Origin: Mytilisepta virgata
Taxonomy: Eukaryota; Mollusca; Bivalvia; Mytilida; Mytilidae
Length of the DNA stretch: 64,000 bases
NCBI GenBank assembly: GCA_028015205.1
Contig: CM051514.1
Location: 21,158,150-21,222,149 of the forward strand
Reading direction: 5' to 3'
The position numbers and the translations under genes were made by a program. Of the stretch, positions 32,536 through 47,500 are shown in pieces; the stretch's first letter is position 1, and each line of letters starts with the position of its first letter. The notes under the pieces are model-generated. The model was given only the letters and a program-made list of their open reading frames with translations. It ran no database searches and was not told the origin of the DNA.

Positions 32536-35471
32536 TAAACCTCACCTCTGATTATATTACTTGGAATATAAGTTGGAATCGGCTAAGCCCTCTAAATATT
32601 TATATATTACTAAATCTCTGAAAATAAATAGTTCACGAGTCAAACATACAAAATTCGTTCCAAAAACATCAGAAATAGACATTTTTCTACCAATAACAAA
32701 CATCAATCAGGCATCCCTTAACCTAGATTTACCAGGAAAGATACCTCCCTTTGCTCTTAAAAGACAAAGGGAGTTAATTCTATTATCTCCCTTGAGTGGC
32801 TTAGTTAAGGGGGATAAATGATCAATATTCTAACTTTTAAATGTATGTTACTAATCAATGACAATTTTTTTTCTCAATTAATTGAGGAATCAACTAAATG
32901 ATGCTGTACACATATATGTATAACCAGCAAATTGGAGAAAACTTCTTAGTCATTCCTCTGTATCCTTGCATTCTGAGTGTTGCTATTGTATGACATCAAA
33001 ATAAATAAGTCATTTAATTACTACCTCAGTATCCTAGCCAATAAAAAATATTTTTCACATCCTTAATTAAAAGACACATTTTTCTAAATAAAGCATTTAC
33101 ATTAAAGGTTTTTTCTCTCAAGTTTAACTTTAAAAAAAAACTTTTACTGTAAATTATTTATTTATTCAGCAGACTTACCCTTTCTTCAATCAAAAATCTA
33201 GTTCCCAATACTTGAACACTTTTTTAGCATGATCGTCACATTAAAACAACTTGGAAATATTGCAGAGACAGTTGTTATTTACCTTCAAAAATATATGATA
33301 CAGCTAATTAATAATTTTCAGGTAGGAGAAAATGTGAAAAATAAACATTTGTAAGGGTTCCACGGAAAGTGTCTCGCCTACTTTCACTCTTGGCTATGTT
33401 TTCAGTGTAATAGTGGAATGTAGTACATAATTTTTTCAGGGATTTTGTTTGGTAAAAATCCAGGATGGTTTAAGAAGGTTATTAGTGTTTTAAAAGCTTT
33501 AACTGCAGACTGTATGTAATTTTAAGTGGGAGAAAAACTAAGTCCATTTATAACTAAAATAAAAAATAATTAAAAAAATTATTACAAAATTTTCCTCTGA
33601 ATACTATCTTTTGATCACTAACAAGCTTCTGTCCAAGTTTGGTAAAAATCCAGGATAGTTTAAGAAAGTTATTAATGTTTAAAAACTTTAACCACGGAGT
33701 GAATGTGAATGTTGACGCCGCCGCCGCTGACGACAGAATGTAGGATTGCCATGTCTCGCTTCAGCGACAAAAGTCGAAGGCTTGACAAAAATGATAAAAA
33801 GAAATACATCTTGAATAATGTGCACATAAAACAAGTGATACACCCAAACAGAATACACTTAACTGTATAAAAATAGTATGAGATTAGTACATACGTTATA
33901 TAAAATCATTTGGAAGATAATAAGTTACTGTCTTCTATTTACAGCATAGCACTCAAATCAAAATATACATACTTAATTTACATATCAGATAAAAAATATT
34001 TGATTTCATCCAATGTACACAATTTAACAAGGTATTCACGTTAAAACATTATTCAGACCTAGTTTCATCTATGAATATGAGGACTAAAATTCGGACACCC
34101 CTCACGTTTTCGATAAATTTCTTTTTATGCAAATGATAAAAGGAAGTCATTTTCACATAATGAAATTGTCAAATTCAGTGACTGGGAAAGACAAATTTTC
34201 AATGGGCCCATTGGGCCCTGCTTGAAAAGATTTTTATGGACCACTGAAGTATATTCTATTAAAAATTTTAAGAATATGATGGGCCATTCTATAATTTCTT
34301 GGAATATCATCTTCAAGCAATGTATCAAAGGGACCATGTCCCCTGTCTTTCCCAATCACTATGTCAACTGCTAAAAATTTACACTATTTTAATATCTGTA
34401 TTAAAGACACAAAACATTGCATAGTGTTACATTGGAATGAAGTAAGAAATGTACGAGTTGCTTCAAAACACAATTGGAAATCTTTTTAAATTCTCTGAAT
34501 ATGAACAACACCTTTATTCTCCATGGTTAGTTCTAACTATGCTATATGATTAATACCGCTTATTACATCTTTTTAACCACACTAGGAAATATAAGTTAAT
34601 ATCTGCCTTTAACAAGCTTCCAAGGGGAGATAACTACAGACTCATTTAAAATGATAAGCCAAGTATTATCTCCCCTATATAACTTAGTTGAGGGAGACAT
34701 GAAAATATGTACATTTGATAAGTTATCCAAGTTACATCAGAAATAACTTTTTTTATTAAATATAATTGCAATCAAAGATGTAATATATATGAACAGTTTA
34801 AAAATCTGTCATTCCCCAGTATCAAGGTTGTTGGTTTTTTTTCTAAAATATATTTTGTTAAAAACAAAATTCAATAGTGAATATCACAATAAGTAAGATT
34901 TCAATATATTGTCCTTTAGCATATTTAACTTCAAGATGAAAAACTATCAGTTTTTAATTAACCATTGTATTTTGATATAAAATTTCATTTAAATTAGGAA
35001 AATATAAACATAATTATAAAACATGATATATATGTAATTCCCACTTTAAAAAAAAAAAAATGTTTTCTACACATCATAATTTTTGAATATAAGATCTATG
35101 TCTGATGGAAGCAAATATTTTGCTACAGTACAAAAATGTTTGCAATTTAATTTTCAAACAGCACCATATTTTTTAAATAATACATATATTCATCACCGAG
35201 AACTCCATTTATTCCTCCTCTGCCACTTGAAATACAGCCGTCTGAAGAGTCATTGTTACCAGTCACATGACAGTCATGTGCACAGCCTCCTTTTAAATCA
35301 ATCACATGATAAATGTTAAATATCACAATGAACACAGATAGGGAATCTGCAAAGAAAGCGAACTGCTGAATGGTACAAACTGGCTTACATCACACGTTAC
35401 TAAAAATAGCAACACTCCATTTAAATTGCACTTTAAATTTATAAATTTGTCCATTATAAAATTTGTTAGGG
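32536..35471. other. 3' flank and possible 3' UTR of the WIPF gene
   Basis: No exon was seen. It could hold the 3' UTR of the minus-strand gene: the first AATAAA in that orientation lies near 35210 (TTTATT on the + strand), about 260 bases after the stop. A dispersed repeat at 33350-33790 has a separate entry. Confidence 0.45.
33350..33790 (+). repeat. second composite repeat family, GTCTCGCYT ends
   Basis: A block GGTAAAAATCCAGGATGGTT at about 33452 is repeated at about 33641 (period about 190), followed by GACGCCGCCGCCGCTGACGA and an end module TGTCTCGCTTCAGCGACA with dyad symmetry. The left side carries GTGTCTCGCCTAC. The layout parallels the AGAGGCTC...GAGCTAA repeats but shares no sequence with them. 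Confidence 0.55.
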
Positions 35472-35506
35472 TCATTTAGGTGGCGGCGGTGGAGGTGCTC
35501 GTCGAC
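35472..35506 (-). CDS. WIPF: WIPF last coding exon
   Basis: Completes a split Gly codon, then RRAPPPPPPK and TGA at 35474-35472, matching the conserved GAPPLPPIPR-type end of human WIP proteins. Acceptor TTTTTAG. Confidence 0.85.
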
Positions 35507-38500
35507 CTAAAAATATAAAAAATATCATATCAACTTATTGGCATCACTGTACAACATGTACAAGTAAACCTGACATTACAAAATAAACTGCAAATTTTAA
35601 TATCAGGCAAGTTAAAAAATATTGAGAAAAAAAAGATCAAGCATGTTTATTTTTATTCAGAAGAAATAAATAAATCCTGAAAGTCAGATATTTTGTCCCA
35701 TCTTGAATTAAAGTTCAAATTCCTAAAATGTAGCAATGATATTACCAGTATTTGTATCTCAATATACTAAAATTTCAACCAAAAGAACACAAAACAATTT
35801 CTAATATGAAAATGGAATAAAGAAATAAACAAACAAATAAACAATAGACAATTATCCCATTTCTTCTGGATTTCCAACATATATGTTGAATTTCATTACT
35901 AGGCAGCTAAGAAGTCAATGATTAAAATTCAAAATCTTAAAGGGCACCTCTATATACAAAATAACTGTCTTTAAAGGACACTATGAAAATGACCCCCATC
36001 ATGAACAAAGTTCGTAAAATTAACCTCTGTATAAAAGAGCAATTTTTCTGATCCCTTAGGTGCCGTTTATACACAGGTTTGACAGTAATTCAAAGTCATA
36101 ACGTACATGGAGATGTATGTGATAAATATTTAAAATCCCAAGAATGATGACTTTACTATCGGCAGAAAATTCTATTACCATCTGCTAAGTCCTTGTATTG
36201 CTCACTTGAAAAATTATTTTTTTGCTACCGCTGGAAATATCACTACGTATGCTATACAGAACAGTAATAGATATATTTTATCAAGGCCATATATATTTTA
36301 ACTGACTCTTGGGCCAGCTGAACTAATGAATGGAGGAAAGTATATGTATGCTGAATTGCACATCTGAAAGGTTAACTCACTTTTGAAAAAGTCAAATAGG
36401 TATATTGACTTCCCTTCGGAGAGTAGTATTGACGTCAACATTGATATATACCTTTGCCTCTGGTTCAGGCATTATCAGTGTCTGTGACAATGCTACGTTC
36501 TCTTGTGTAGTCAATATATGACGGTGATAAGAACTATTATATATAATTATACAAAGTTTTAATGTCATTTAGCCTCAGCCAACTGGATGGAAATTTAATA
36601 TGATATCAATATTAGTAACCACTACTGTTTTCTAACCTCACTTCTAAGAAAAGTCTTTAAACCAAAATTTTTAATATTTAAACTTAATCATGGAAATCTA
36701 TAAAATAAATTTTATAAAACTATAAATTTTGATATTTCCAATATTAAAATGCTTTCTCATTTTTGCCATAAGGAAATTTAAATTCAAAAGACTTTGTTTT
36801 AGTACATGATAATTTATTCTTTTAATCAGAAGTCCTATGAAGATATAGTAATACATTCAAAGGTTCAAATCAAATGCTAGATGACAAAAATGAGGTTTGA
36901 AAACAGTAGCAAAACTACTGGATATTTTGGGACACTGAGAATTTTCTGTGCCCTTTGGAGAAAATGTTAAACCATCTTACCGGCTGTCAACTACATTTTG
37001 TTTGGAAGGGGAAGGAATTTTGTTGCTACTCCATCACTATCTCAGATATCTGTTATACAAAACTTTATACTTAAAAACAAGCTAACCGAAGGTCAAATAT
37101 TAAAAGTATAAAGTTTTGTCATTATGCAATTGAGTAATGTGTACATGCTTTCAAATATAACTGTAAGGCAATGTCAAAACCAGCCATTATGCTGAACTTT
37201 GATTTTTCTGAAATCAAAATATGAATTTATACTTTACTTCAAAGAGATTTTTTTACTGACAGGTACTAACAGAGTTCAGCATACTGTCAAATTTGAGATT
37301 GCCTTTAACCCAAGAGTTATTTCCCTTACTTCAGAAAACCTTTAAATGAAACTTGATCCTGAAAAGTAATCTTAATTAAGTTAGAATTATACCACAAAAA
37401 ATTGTTTATACAAAAAAAATAATAAGTGTTCACTCCAGCAAGTTTTAACTCTCTCTTGATGACTTTTTTTAACGGAGAGTACACAGTAAGTCCCACGCAT
37501 GCAGTTAACTGAATTAAAAAGTTATCCACACCTTAAAATAGTTTCTTTGTCATTTTTTTACCCTTTTTATAAACTTGTAAGTTTATTTCAAAATCGTCAC
37601 CTAGAATATAAATTTTTTTTAATACAACAATGGCAAAGATAATAATTTATTTCAAAAGAACAATCAATTTTACCATTCAAATTCAGAATGTTTTTTTTAT
37701 TAAACTTTCAATGTGTATTCGACTTGATGAAACTATGTAGCAGAGTTAAAATTTGCAAATTACACAATTACATCCTTTTTCTATTCAGTACAAAATGTTA
37801 TAAAAAGGGAAAACAGTTGCATGAGTTGCCAATGATCACACTTATTATTCGACATAATTCTCACTGTATTGAAATTCTATCGAATATTTAGTTTAAACCA
37901 CATTAAAATAAACAACAATAAAGTATCAGGGTTCACATCAACAATTAATCAGCTAGCAACTTTCAAACTAAATATGAGCAAAGATCAAAATCACAGTAAT
38001 TTGCAATGGAGGGGAAAATAAGCTTAAAATCTGACCAAATCAGAAAGCACATGAAATGGTAGAAAACAAAAACATAGTGGGTTACAACACATGTAGCAGT
38101 GCATGAAAATAAAAAAATTAAATTTTGTCGCTACCAAATTTTCGAAATGCTCAAAATAAATATAGCACAACAAGACCATTTCTTTTCATGAAATTTTCTC
38201 AAGTGATGGCAAAAGCGAAACTAGGTTTAAGCATTAATTCTGCTTGACATCTCAGAATGCAATAAACAAGTACCTGATCCAGATCTCCACGAAATATCAT
38301 CTGTTAAAATATAAACTTTTTATATAAAAGGACTTGTTTTAAACATATATCACAGAAATAGAAAATTAAGCTGTCGAAATGACAGCAAAAAAGGCTTTTC
38401 TTCAATAATTGTTTGTGGCCATGGACAGTCTGCCTTACTGCCCTCTGCACATTACATGTGTTAAATGACCTGATTTATACATAGAAAAACCTGGATAAAA

Positions 38501-41500
38501 ATCCCAGAAAAAGCAATTTTTACCGATTTTTCAGCAAAATTTCATTGTGTCAATAGGACATACATGTATGATTTGAGTTTATCAAATGCTTCTCTACATA
38601 TTTGGTGTGATATTATTTTCACAACATCAAAGAGTTTATTGACTTTACAATTGGAAACAAATTCTGAATTCATGTTAACATCCTGCAAAAATTTGCATGT
38701 GTGAAAATGCATTACAATTTCTAAAACTTCATATATCTAAAATGATTCTATGTTTTGAAAACTTAAAAAATTTAAAGTAATGACACAACAGCTAATGAGA
38801 CAGTCATCAGCAGTTAAATTAATTGGGGGTGGGGATACATCATTTCCATCATTATTTTATACATTTTAATAAAATTATTCCAATTTTTGTATAAATTCAG
38901 GAGTAATTTTGACTAGACTCACAACAAAATTCTTTTCAAAATTCAAAAATGTACACAATTTAAGGCATAATAAGCATAGTGTAACACCCTCTAAAATAAA
39001 CATGATAAACCAGCCAAATTTTATAGTAAGTTTGCAAAACTATAAAGAGTAATCTACCAGTGATGAATAAGAAACCCAAATATATTTCTCTTAAATAAAT
39101 AAGCCAATTGTGATCACAGATATAAGTAAGCACAAAGCTAATGTATGAATTATCTCCCCTTTAACTTACTAGGATTTCTGGGATTACAACTTGGGTACGT
39201 TTTGTTACATTTTGCATATGGTTCTGGAGGAGGCAGTTCATTTCCTGCATGGAATTTAAATCTGTTCTCAAAATCTGAAAGTAGAAAATTATACAGAATG
39301 TATTTAATAAAAACATATTTAGAGATAGCAAATGCGTCTGTCAGAGTTTGATAGTAGATACTGTTCAACGTAAAAAAAAATCATTATTGGACATATGTGA
39401 TGACAGCTGATACATATATTATTTCTTGTTAAGAAGTTATCAAGAGATAACTGATAGTGTACACTGTCAAGCAATCATTGTCGAGCAATTATTAGTGGAC
39501 ATTTTAGGTTTGATTTCATAAATTTACAATCATCACTGGACATTTAACAGTAAGCTTTAAGATGAATTTCATTGGTCATGCAGCAATCATTAACTGACAT
39601 CATGTTGCTTACATCGGCAGTAAAAAACATAGCACTGAAGTGCTGATCTGCAGCACTGATGCTAAATTTTTCGCACTAACCTAATTTTCCTATGCTTTAT
39701 TGTTGTTTTGAGTCTTAAAAGTGTTTCTGATCTTAATACATGTAACTAAACACTGGTTCCACCCTCATGCTGATACTGCACTAACATATAATACATTTAC
39801 TTCAAATCTACCATTGTGCAATAGAATAATTGATCATTGAACAAATTTGGAGACATTTATACTATTCCATTTAGAAATTATGGATATCTTTAACCAGAAA
39901 TTCAACTAATGGATAAGCTGAATGTTTGATTAAGGACCATCACAATCCATGAATTACTACAACTGTGAGTGACCTCACTGAGTGATACCCTCACTTGCAA
40001 TACTAGAAGTTGCGCTTAAAAGCTTCAAATCCATAAGTTTGCAAGCATCCGGCGATAATTATCTTCCTTCAGGTAAATCTACCTTCATATAACGTTTCAT
40101 CAAAATGCATTGAACGGTTAAGGAGGAATTGCACTGGAAAGCCCTTAAGTTTGATTATCTCCCTTTGCAAGCATCCAGCGATAATTATCTTGCTTCATGC
40201 ACATCTACACCTTCAAATAGTTTCATCAAAAAGAATTGAACGGTTTACTTGGAGTTGCACTTACAACCTTTAAACATGTAAAACCCTTAAGATGAATTAT
40301 CTCCCTTTGCAAGCATTACATGTAGGTGATAATTATATTGCTTCATGCATATCTGCATATGATTCCAAACCTTCCAAACCCCCCCCCCCCCCCAAAAAAA
40401 AAAAAAAAAAAAAAAAAACTGTGTTTGCAGGGGATATAATAAATGGTCCATTCTGACCATTTTCACTTATTCATTAATTCACTAAAATAACTCAGTCATG
40501 TACAAAATGTAACTGTTAAGACAGAACAAGTAATAAAAGTCAATATTTTGTTCTAAAACAGGTAAAACGAAAGTCTAACAGTTAAACTATCATACAACAT
40601 ATAACATATAAGATGCAAGATTGTTGATATTATGACCAAACACTGTTCAGATAATTTATATGCTCTACTAATTAACAAAAATAGCCGAACGATCTTTGTG
40701 AGAGTCAAATTTAAGATGGATCCAGTATGGAATCAACAAAAATAAATTGGGTCAATTAATAATTATGCTATATGTACGGCAATTAAAACTATTTAAAAAG
40801 AAAGAGATCAAAATGTCCCCAGGTAATGCAAAAGCCTACAACTGAGACTGGTTCAGGTTGAAGAGGGCCCTGATAATGGAGACCGCACTACATTGTACTT
40901 TCAAACATTGTATCAATATGCAAAAAGTAAAAAATGCGGAAGCATTTATAGAAATAGGTTAGATGTCCCAGTAAAAAGTTATTACCAGCGTACTAACAAT
41001 CTTAAAAACAGCATCAGCTAGATAAGAAAAATACTAAATCAGATAAGTAACATTCTACATACAAGGTACAAACCCACTTTGTCTCTCTAATTCATAACAA
41101 TTGATTATTGTCAAATTTTTACGACATACAGATTAATTATTCAGAGAAAGCAATTTGATGCAATTTTCCCTGGTTGGTCTGTGTATTTACCCATTTAAAT
41201 ACATACAACTATGGTTGAAAATTCTGCTCTGAACTAATACTGGCTATGAAAGAGATTTAAAATTAGTTCAGAGGTGATTTTGCAGCTATACTCATATTTA
41301 ATTGACTATAATAAAACAATCACAGCAAGTAAATAATATTACAGTGAATCAAATTTTTGGATTTCTAAATTAAACTGTAACATGTGTAATAATGGGAATA
41401 TTTAATATTATCATTTGTTATGCAAGCGAAAGTTAGGCAGGCATGGAATTTCTACTACATAATACCAACCATCAGATCCACCAGAATAATGTCCAGATCG

Positions 41501-44500
41501 CCTTTGTGGGGGTGGTGGTGGTGCATGTCCATTTGTTGATGGTGCCCTCATTGGTGGAGGTGGTGGCTTCAAACCAGGTGGACCCCTCGTGACTCCCTGA
41601 CTGCCAGGTGATGCTGATGTAGTCCTTGTTGGAGGGGGTGGAGGAGGTGCATTAATCCTTGATGGAAGATTTGCTGATTGAGGTGCCCTTGTAGGGGGTG
41701 GGGGCGGTCTATTTGATGGTGGTGTTGGTGCCTGAAAATAAATCAAAGAAAATACTTCAAAAGTGCATTAAGATTTAGACGAACTCATCAAAGAAAAAAA
41801 TCCTACATGTAGATTCAAAATTTAAAAGTTGTAAGTTTACTCTAGTCTAGAATAAGAAATGGTTTGTAGTTTAACCCTGGTGCAAAAATTTACCAGATCG
41901 TCTCCTGTTTAGCATTTTACTTCTGAAATACTGATTTGTTGGTGTTTTTCATTTTGACAGCTAGGTTCTACCTAGAATCAAAGTTTTGAAATATTTATAC
42001 CTTTTTATTTTAACGGAATGTGATTTTCAGAAATTTCTGGTGTGTATTTATTATAAAATCATGAGTTGACAATAGAATTTGAACCATATAATAAAAAATA
42101 AAATACTCCCACCCGCCCCATACTTTTATTGAATGGGGTAAATGATAATTTATCAATTAACTGGAACTGACCTTACAGATTATCATAAACACCTACCCCT
42201 CAACAATAGGGCTGCCCCATTTAAAAAAAAATTTCATGATGTGATTTTTGGGAAATTTTTTTATGTCTGATTCCATTGATTGCTTCTTCACATTCATTTA
42301 TGGTTAATGAAAACAAAAGCTTTTCACTGTCGTTAGTGTTGCTGTAAGCCAATGTGAAGGAAAGGGATATGAATTTTAATGAATCAAATATTACTAAATT
42401 TGACATAAAATTACTTTATGGATAGAATATCAATATTTCCCCCTGTCCCAGACCAGCAAATAAATAGAAAACCAGAGGCTCCCAGGAGCCTGTATTGCTC
42501 ACCTCATAGTGCATTGGCTTTTACATATAGCGACCAGTTCCCACAGAATTAAAAGTTTGGCTGTGGTGGACATCTTGGTTGATAGTTTGGGTCAACGGAC
42601 ACAATTCTGAAAGAGGACCATAGCTGCCTAGTTTGGTTCCAACCTCTCGGTAGTTTCAGACAAGAAGATTTTTTAAAGAATTTTCCATAGGGTCCAATGT
42701 TAAACTATGTCCAGGTCATCCGATACAGTTCTGAAAGAGGACAATCTAAGGACCAATGCTGCCTAGTCTTGTACATGTACTAATTGGCTTAATTGTTTCA
42801 GACAAGAAGATTATTTAATGAATTTTCCCATAGGGTCCTATGTTAAACTTAGTTCAGCTGTGGCAGCCATCCATGTTGACATTCAGGGTCAACGGACACA
42901 ATTCTGAAAGAGGACCACCTATGAACCATTTCTGTCAAGTTTGGTTCCCATTTGCCATGTGGTCTCAAACAAGAAGATTTTTTTTATGAATTTTCCCATA
43001 GAGTCCCATGTAAAAACTAAGTTCGGCTGTGGTGGCCATCTTGGTTGACATTCTAGGTCTTTGGACATCTGACCATCTTTGGACCATAGCTGTCAAGTCC
43101 AGTTCCAATTGGCTCAGTAGTTTCAGACAAGAAGATTTTTTAAAGAATTTCCCATAGGGTCCTATGTTAAACTACATTCGGCTGTTGCGGCCATCTTGGT
43201 CAAAGGTCAGGACACCAGACAAATATTTGGAAGGGGACCACCCAAAGACCATTTCACCAAAGTTTGGTCCCAATTGGCCCAGTGGTTTCTGAGGAGAACA
43301 TTAAAATGTGGATTGTGGACGACAGACGATGGACGAAGGACCCCAAGTGATGACAATAGCTCATATGACACCTTTGGCGCTACTAAAAATGGGGAAAAAA
43401 AACCTTCCCAAAATTCTCAAATTTGTTAGAAGTGCTGGACGATAATATATCAATTAACTTGAATTGGCGTTAAGGAAAAAATACATGCAAAATTTACAAA
43501 AATCTTGAAATCTTGAACATTCTGGAAAACTGGTACCCATGCCATCAATGGGTGCAGCACAAATCTGAGTCCAAGAAATTATACTAACTATAACTTTGCC
43601 AAATATCATGACTGGCTTGAAATGATCAAAAGATTAAAAAGTCAACAGTGATGACCACACAATCTTCAGTAAACATATTTATCATGAATATATGGTGTCT
43701 CAATAAAGATATTTTGGTCAACAATATTTGAAATGTTTAATACTGTCTTAACAGAACTTAAATGTACACATAGTTTTCATTTAATGATTGAAATAGAAAC
43801 TTAAGCAATTAAAAGCACCAATAATCACTAAATGAATGAATTTGCTGGTTAAAACAGTTAGAAAACAGAAATATGACAAACTAACAATTTTATTCATTAT
43901 TTGAAGTTAAATATTTAAAATTATTGCAAGTATTAAAACATAAAATAAGTAGTTTTACTGCATCGCATTATCATGAAATAAAATTTGGATCTACTTTAAA
44001 AAAATTAAAAAGTAACATGAACCAGATTTCTTTAGATTTTTACAGATTTTATAGCCCAGGAATAGGCAGTTTAAATTTAAATTACTTCTAATTTATAAAA
44101 TTGAAATGTTTAAACAACTTTAATTTGAAACCAGTAGTGGTTCAAATGAAATTCCTGATTGATTCTTAAACAACTCTGAGCAAACAAAAAGTAAGTGCAA
44201 AATTTCTATATGAATGACATGGCCAAAATCTAAACTGGGTCGTAGCAATTTCAATACGTGACTTGTTGCACATGCTTTTCAATATCCACCAAGTATTTTT
44301 ACTACGAGCTGGCTTTTGTTCTATATGTTATCTTTATTTTATAAAACCAATAATACAAAGGTTACAGAGCGAGAGGTTCATATAAAATATTATAAATGTA
44401 ACATTTAATGAATGATATTGTTTTAAACTTTTTAACCAATCATTACTGTTTACTTTACATCAATAAATGTCCTTACCTCAAATTCCGGTTCACAGGACAT

Positions 44501-47500
44501 AATCATTAAGGTGGTACCCAACACTTTCACTAAAATTAATTTGGCTCGTTTAATTTTCATAAAATTTTGACAAAGTATTTACTTTGACCCATTGACAAAA
44601 ATTTTAAAATTTCAAAACATTTGAACCAACCAATTCATCAGAACAATTACACTGATTGTATAGCAGTTTGACAAACACTAATACTGATCATTGAAAAGCT
44701 TAATATTCCATTAACAACACAACGTTATTAAAACGTTTAGCTGATTTTACAGAGTTATCCCCTGTAGTGTTAGGTACCACCTTAAGTAGCAATAAATAGT
44801 TATAAACTTCACTAGTTATATAGGGAAGCTTTGGCTGTTTCCTCATATTGTATCAGCATTATCAGCTGATACTGAAACTCATGTAGAATTTTACAGAAAA
44901 AATTTATGATTTTGCACGTAGTCAACTACACAATCTACAAGTATCTAAGAATTCTTAGAATAAAAAGGTGCTTGAAACTTGGAAGACAGTTTATGTAACA
45001 GATATTACTAAATAAAGGGCTTAGCCTCCGTATCATGATTTTTTAGCACCTTTAACCCCCCTGTATCCCAAGAACTGTAAATCAAAAGAAACCATTCATC
45101 AAGGTGAATAAAAACAATATCCCCATTAGAATTGAATGAAAAGTAAAAAATTCTACATATCAAGGCAAATTGTTTTTTTTTTTTGGTCCTTTTCACCCCT
45201 TACATCTCAAAAACTGTAAAAGATGGAAGAAATCTGTGGGCATACAACTGGAAACACTCATCAAGATGAATTAAAAGAAAAATCCCTATAAAAATTGGAT
45301 GAAAAATAAATTTTTTTTGCTTACTGCGAAATGGATTTTTTTTGCCCTTTGATCCCTTTTATCTCTGCAATGACAAAAGTAACACACATGCCTGGAGTAC
45401 TTTTTATTGTATTTTTTATGAAGAACCATTGAAAACTGGAACTATGAGTGATACCCTCCATTTGCAATACTATGAATGTTCAAACTTTGGAATACTGGTA
45501 TCATGCTTGAGAGTACAAGTTGAATTATCTCCTCTTGCAAATTTTGGACACCAACCATATTCCTTCATGCATACCTACATATGATGCCTAACCTTCATAT
45601 ATAGTTTCATAAAAATCCATTGAACGGTTTAGAAGTTGAACTTACAAGCTTTAAACACGTAAAATCCTGAAGTTGGATTATCCCCTTTACAAGCATCCAG
45701 CAATAATTATCATGCTTCATGCACAACTACATATGATGTCCAACCTTATAGAAGTATAGAAGGTGCCAAAAACCGGAAATTGGGAGGAATCATTATTTCA
45801 TATTAGAGACTAAAATGGTAAAAATCCTGAAATCCAGCAAATGCCAGAAATCTTTCAGGCATGAGCTTTTAACATGTAAAACCCTGAGGTTGGATTATCT
45901 CCCTTTGCAAGCATCCAGCGATAATTATCTTGCTTCATGCACATCTACATATGATGCCCAACCTTCATATAAAGTTTCATCAAAATCTATTGAACGGTTT
46001 AGGAGTTGAGCTTACAAGCTTTAAACATATAAAACCCTGAGGTTGGATTATTTCCCTTTGCAAGCATCTAGCGATACTTATCTTCCTTCATGTACATCTA
46101 AATACATGTATGATGCCCAACCTTCATATAAAGTTTCATCAAAAGAAAACAAAAAATCATCAAAATCGGATATGAAAAAAAAAGTTTCGAAAATTAAGAT
46201 ATATGTATGTCCCTTTTATGGCCCCTTATATATCTAAAATGGTAAGAGATAGTGAAAAATGGATCTTAAAAATTAGATAAAAATTTAAAAAGTTACACCA
46301 AAATTATCAAAAAAACCTTAATGACTGCAACGAAAAAAACCGAGAGGGGCCAGATTTCCCAAAATCAATCCCAACCAGTATTTCCTATGGAGGACCATTA
46401 TAAAGTTAATTCCTAGATTTTCATCAAAGTCCTCCCCGATTTCTTCTGTTTTCATTGTTGTACACAGGGTTCTAATAGGCACCTAATTTAGTCACCATGG
46501 GCAGATAAAATATGTTTGGTGCCTTGTAATTCATGATAAGTCACCAAAATGGCAACTGAATTTTTAACTTTGGCGACACAAGAGATCCGCATTTTAGTTA
46601 CTTTGACATTGGTCACAGATATGTTTGAATGTTAAGAGAAAACTGATCGTGTAATGTGCAAATATAACAGACTTATAACCACATGGCTTCAAGAAATGTC
46701 TGTTCAAAAATAGTATTATTTTTGCCAGTTTTCCAATATGTTTGTTAGTAAATGGCGCCTAGAAATTTAGACCGGCACCTTAAATAATGTTGAACCAAAA
46801 CTGTACATAGAGGCCTGGTACAGAAAATGTATTTGTATCTGGAATTTTTTATGTTAGTACTGGTGACAAGCAAAAGTCTGGTAAATCAATAAATACAAGC
46901 AATTGATGACTAATGAAAAAAAAACATGTTGTTACCACTAGATGTTCTAGCTAACTATTTTGTCATTTTCTTAAGTCCCCCTTGATTCCCCCCAAAAAAT
47001 AATGGCGACCAGAACATGTAGAAAGTTTTTCATGAAAATTACAGATCTTACTATTCCACGGTGTAGAATGGTAACAGACTTATCTGGTTTTTTTCGGCGT
47101 TTCCGCACTTATCGGGTTCAGCAACGGACTTATCGCGTTTTTAGATGACAACATTTGGCGTAAGTAGTTATTTCTTTCAACTTGTATTAAAGCAGCATAG
47201 ACATTTCTAAATCAGCTTAATGTCACGGAATGGGGAAATTATTTATTTTGTTGGATATCTAATCATATATTCATGGGAAGATATGATTTATTTCAAATTG
47301 TTTCCACCAACGTGGTACCTGAACTTGGAAACAAAAATTTTTCATGAAAAAATGTCCAATTGAAGCGTGTTGTAAGCATGCTGTTTTCTTTTCCAAGTAA
47401 ATTTTTGGTGATTATTCATTAAATGTAGACATTTTCCCTTTCGGAACTGTTTCATGCACTATTAAGGTCTTAAATGATGGTTAATTTGGAAAATTTTTGG

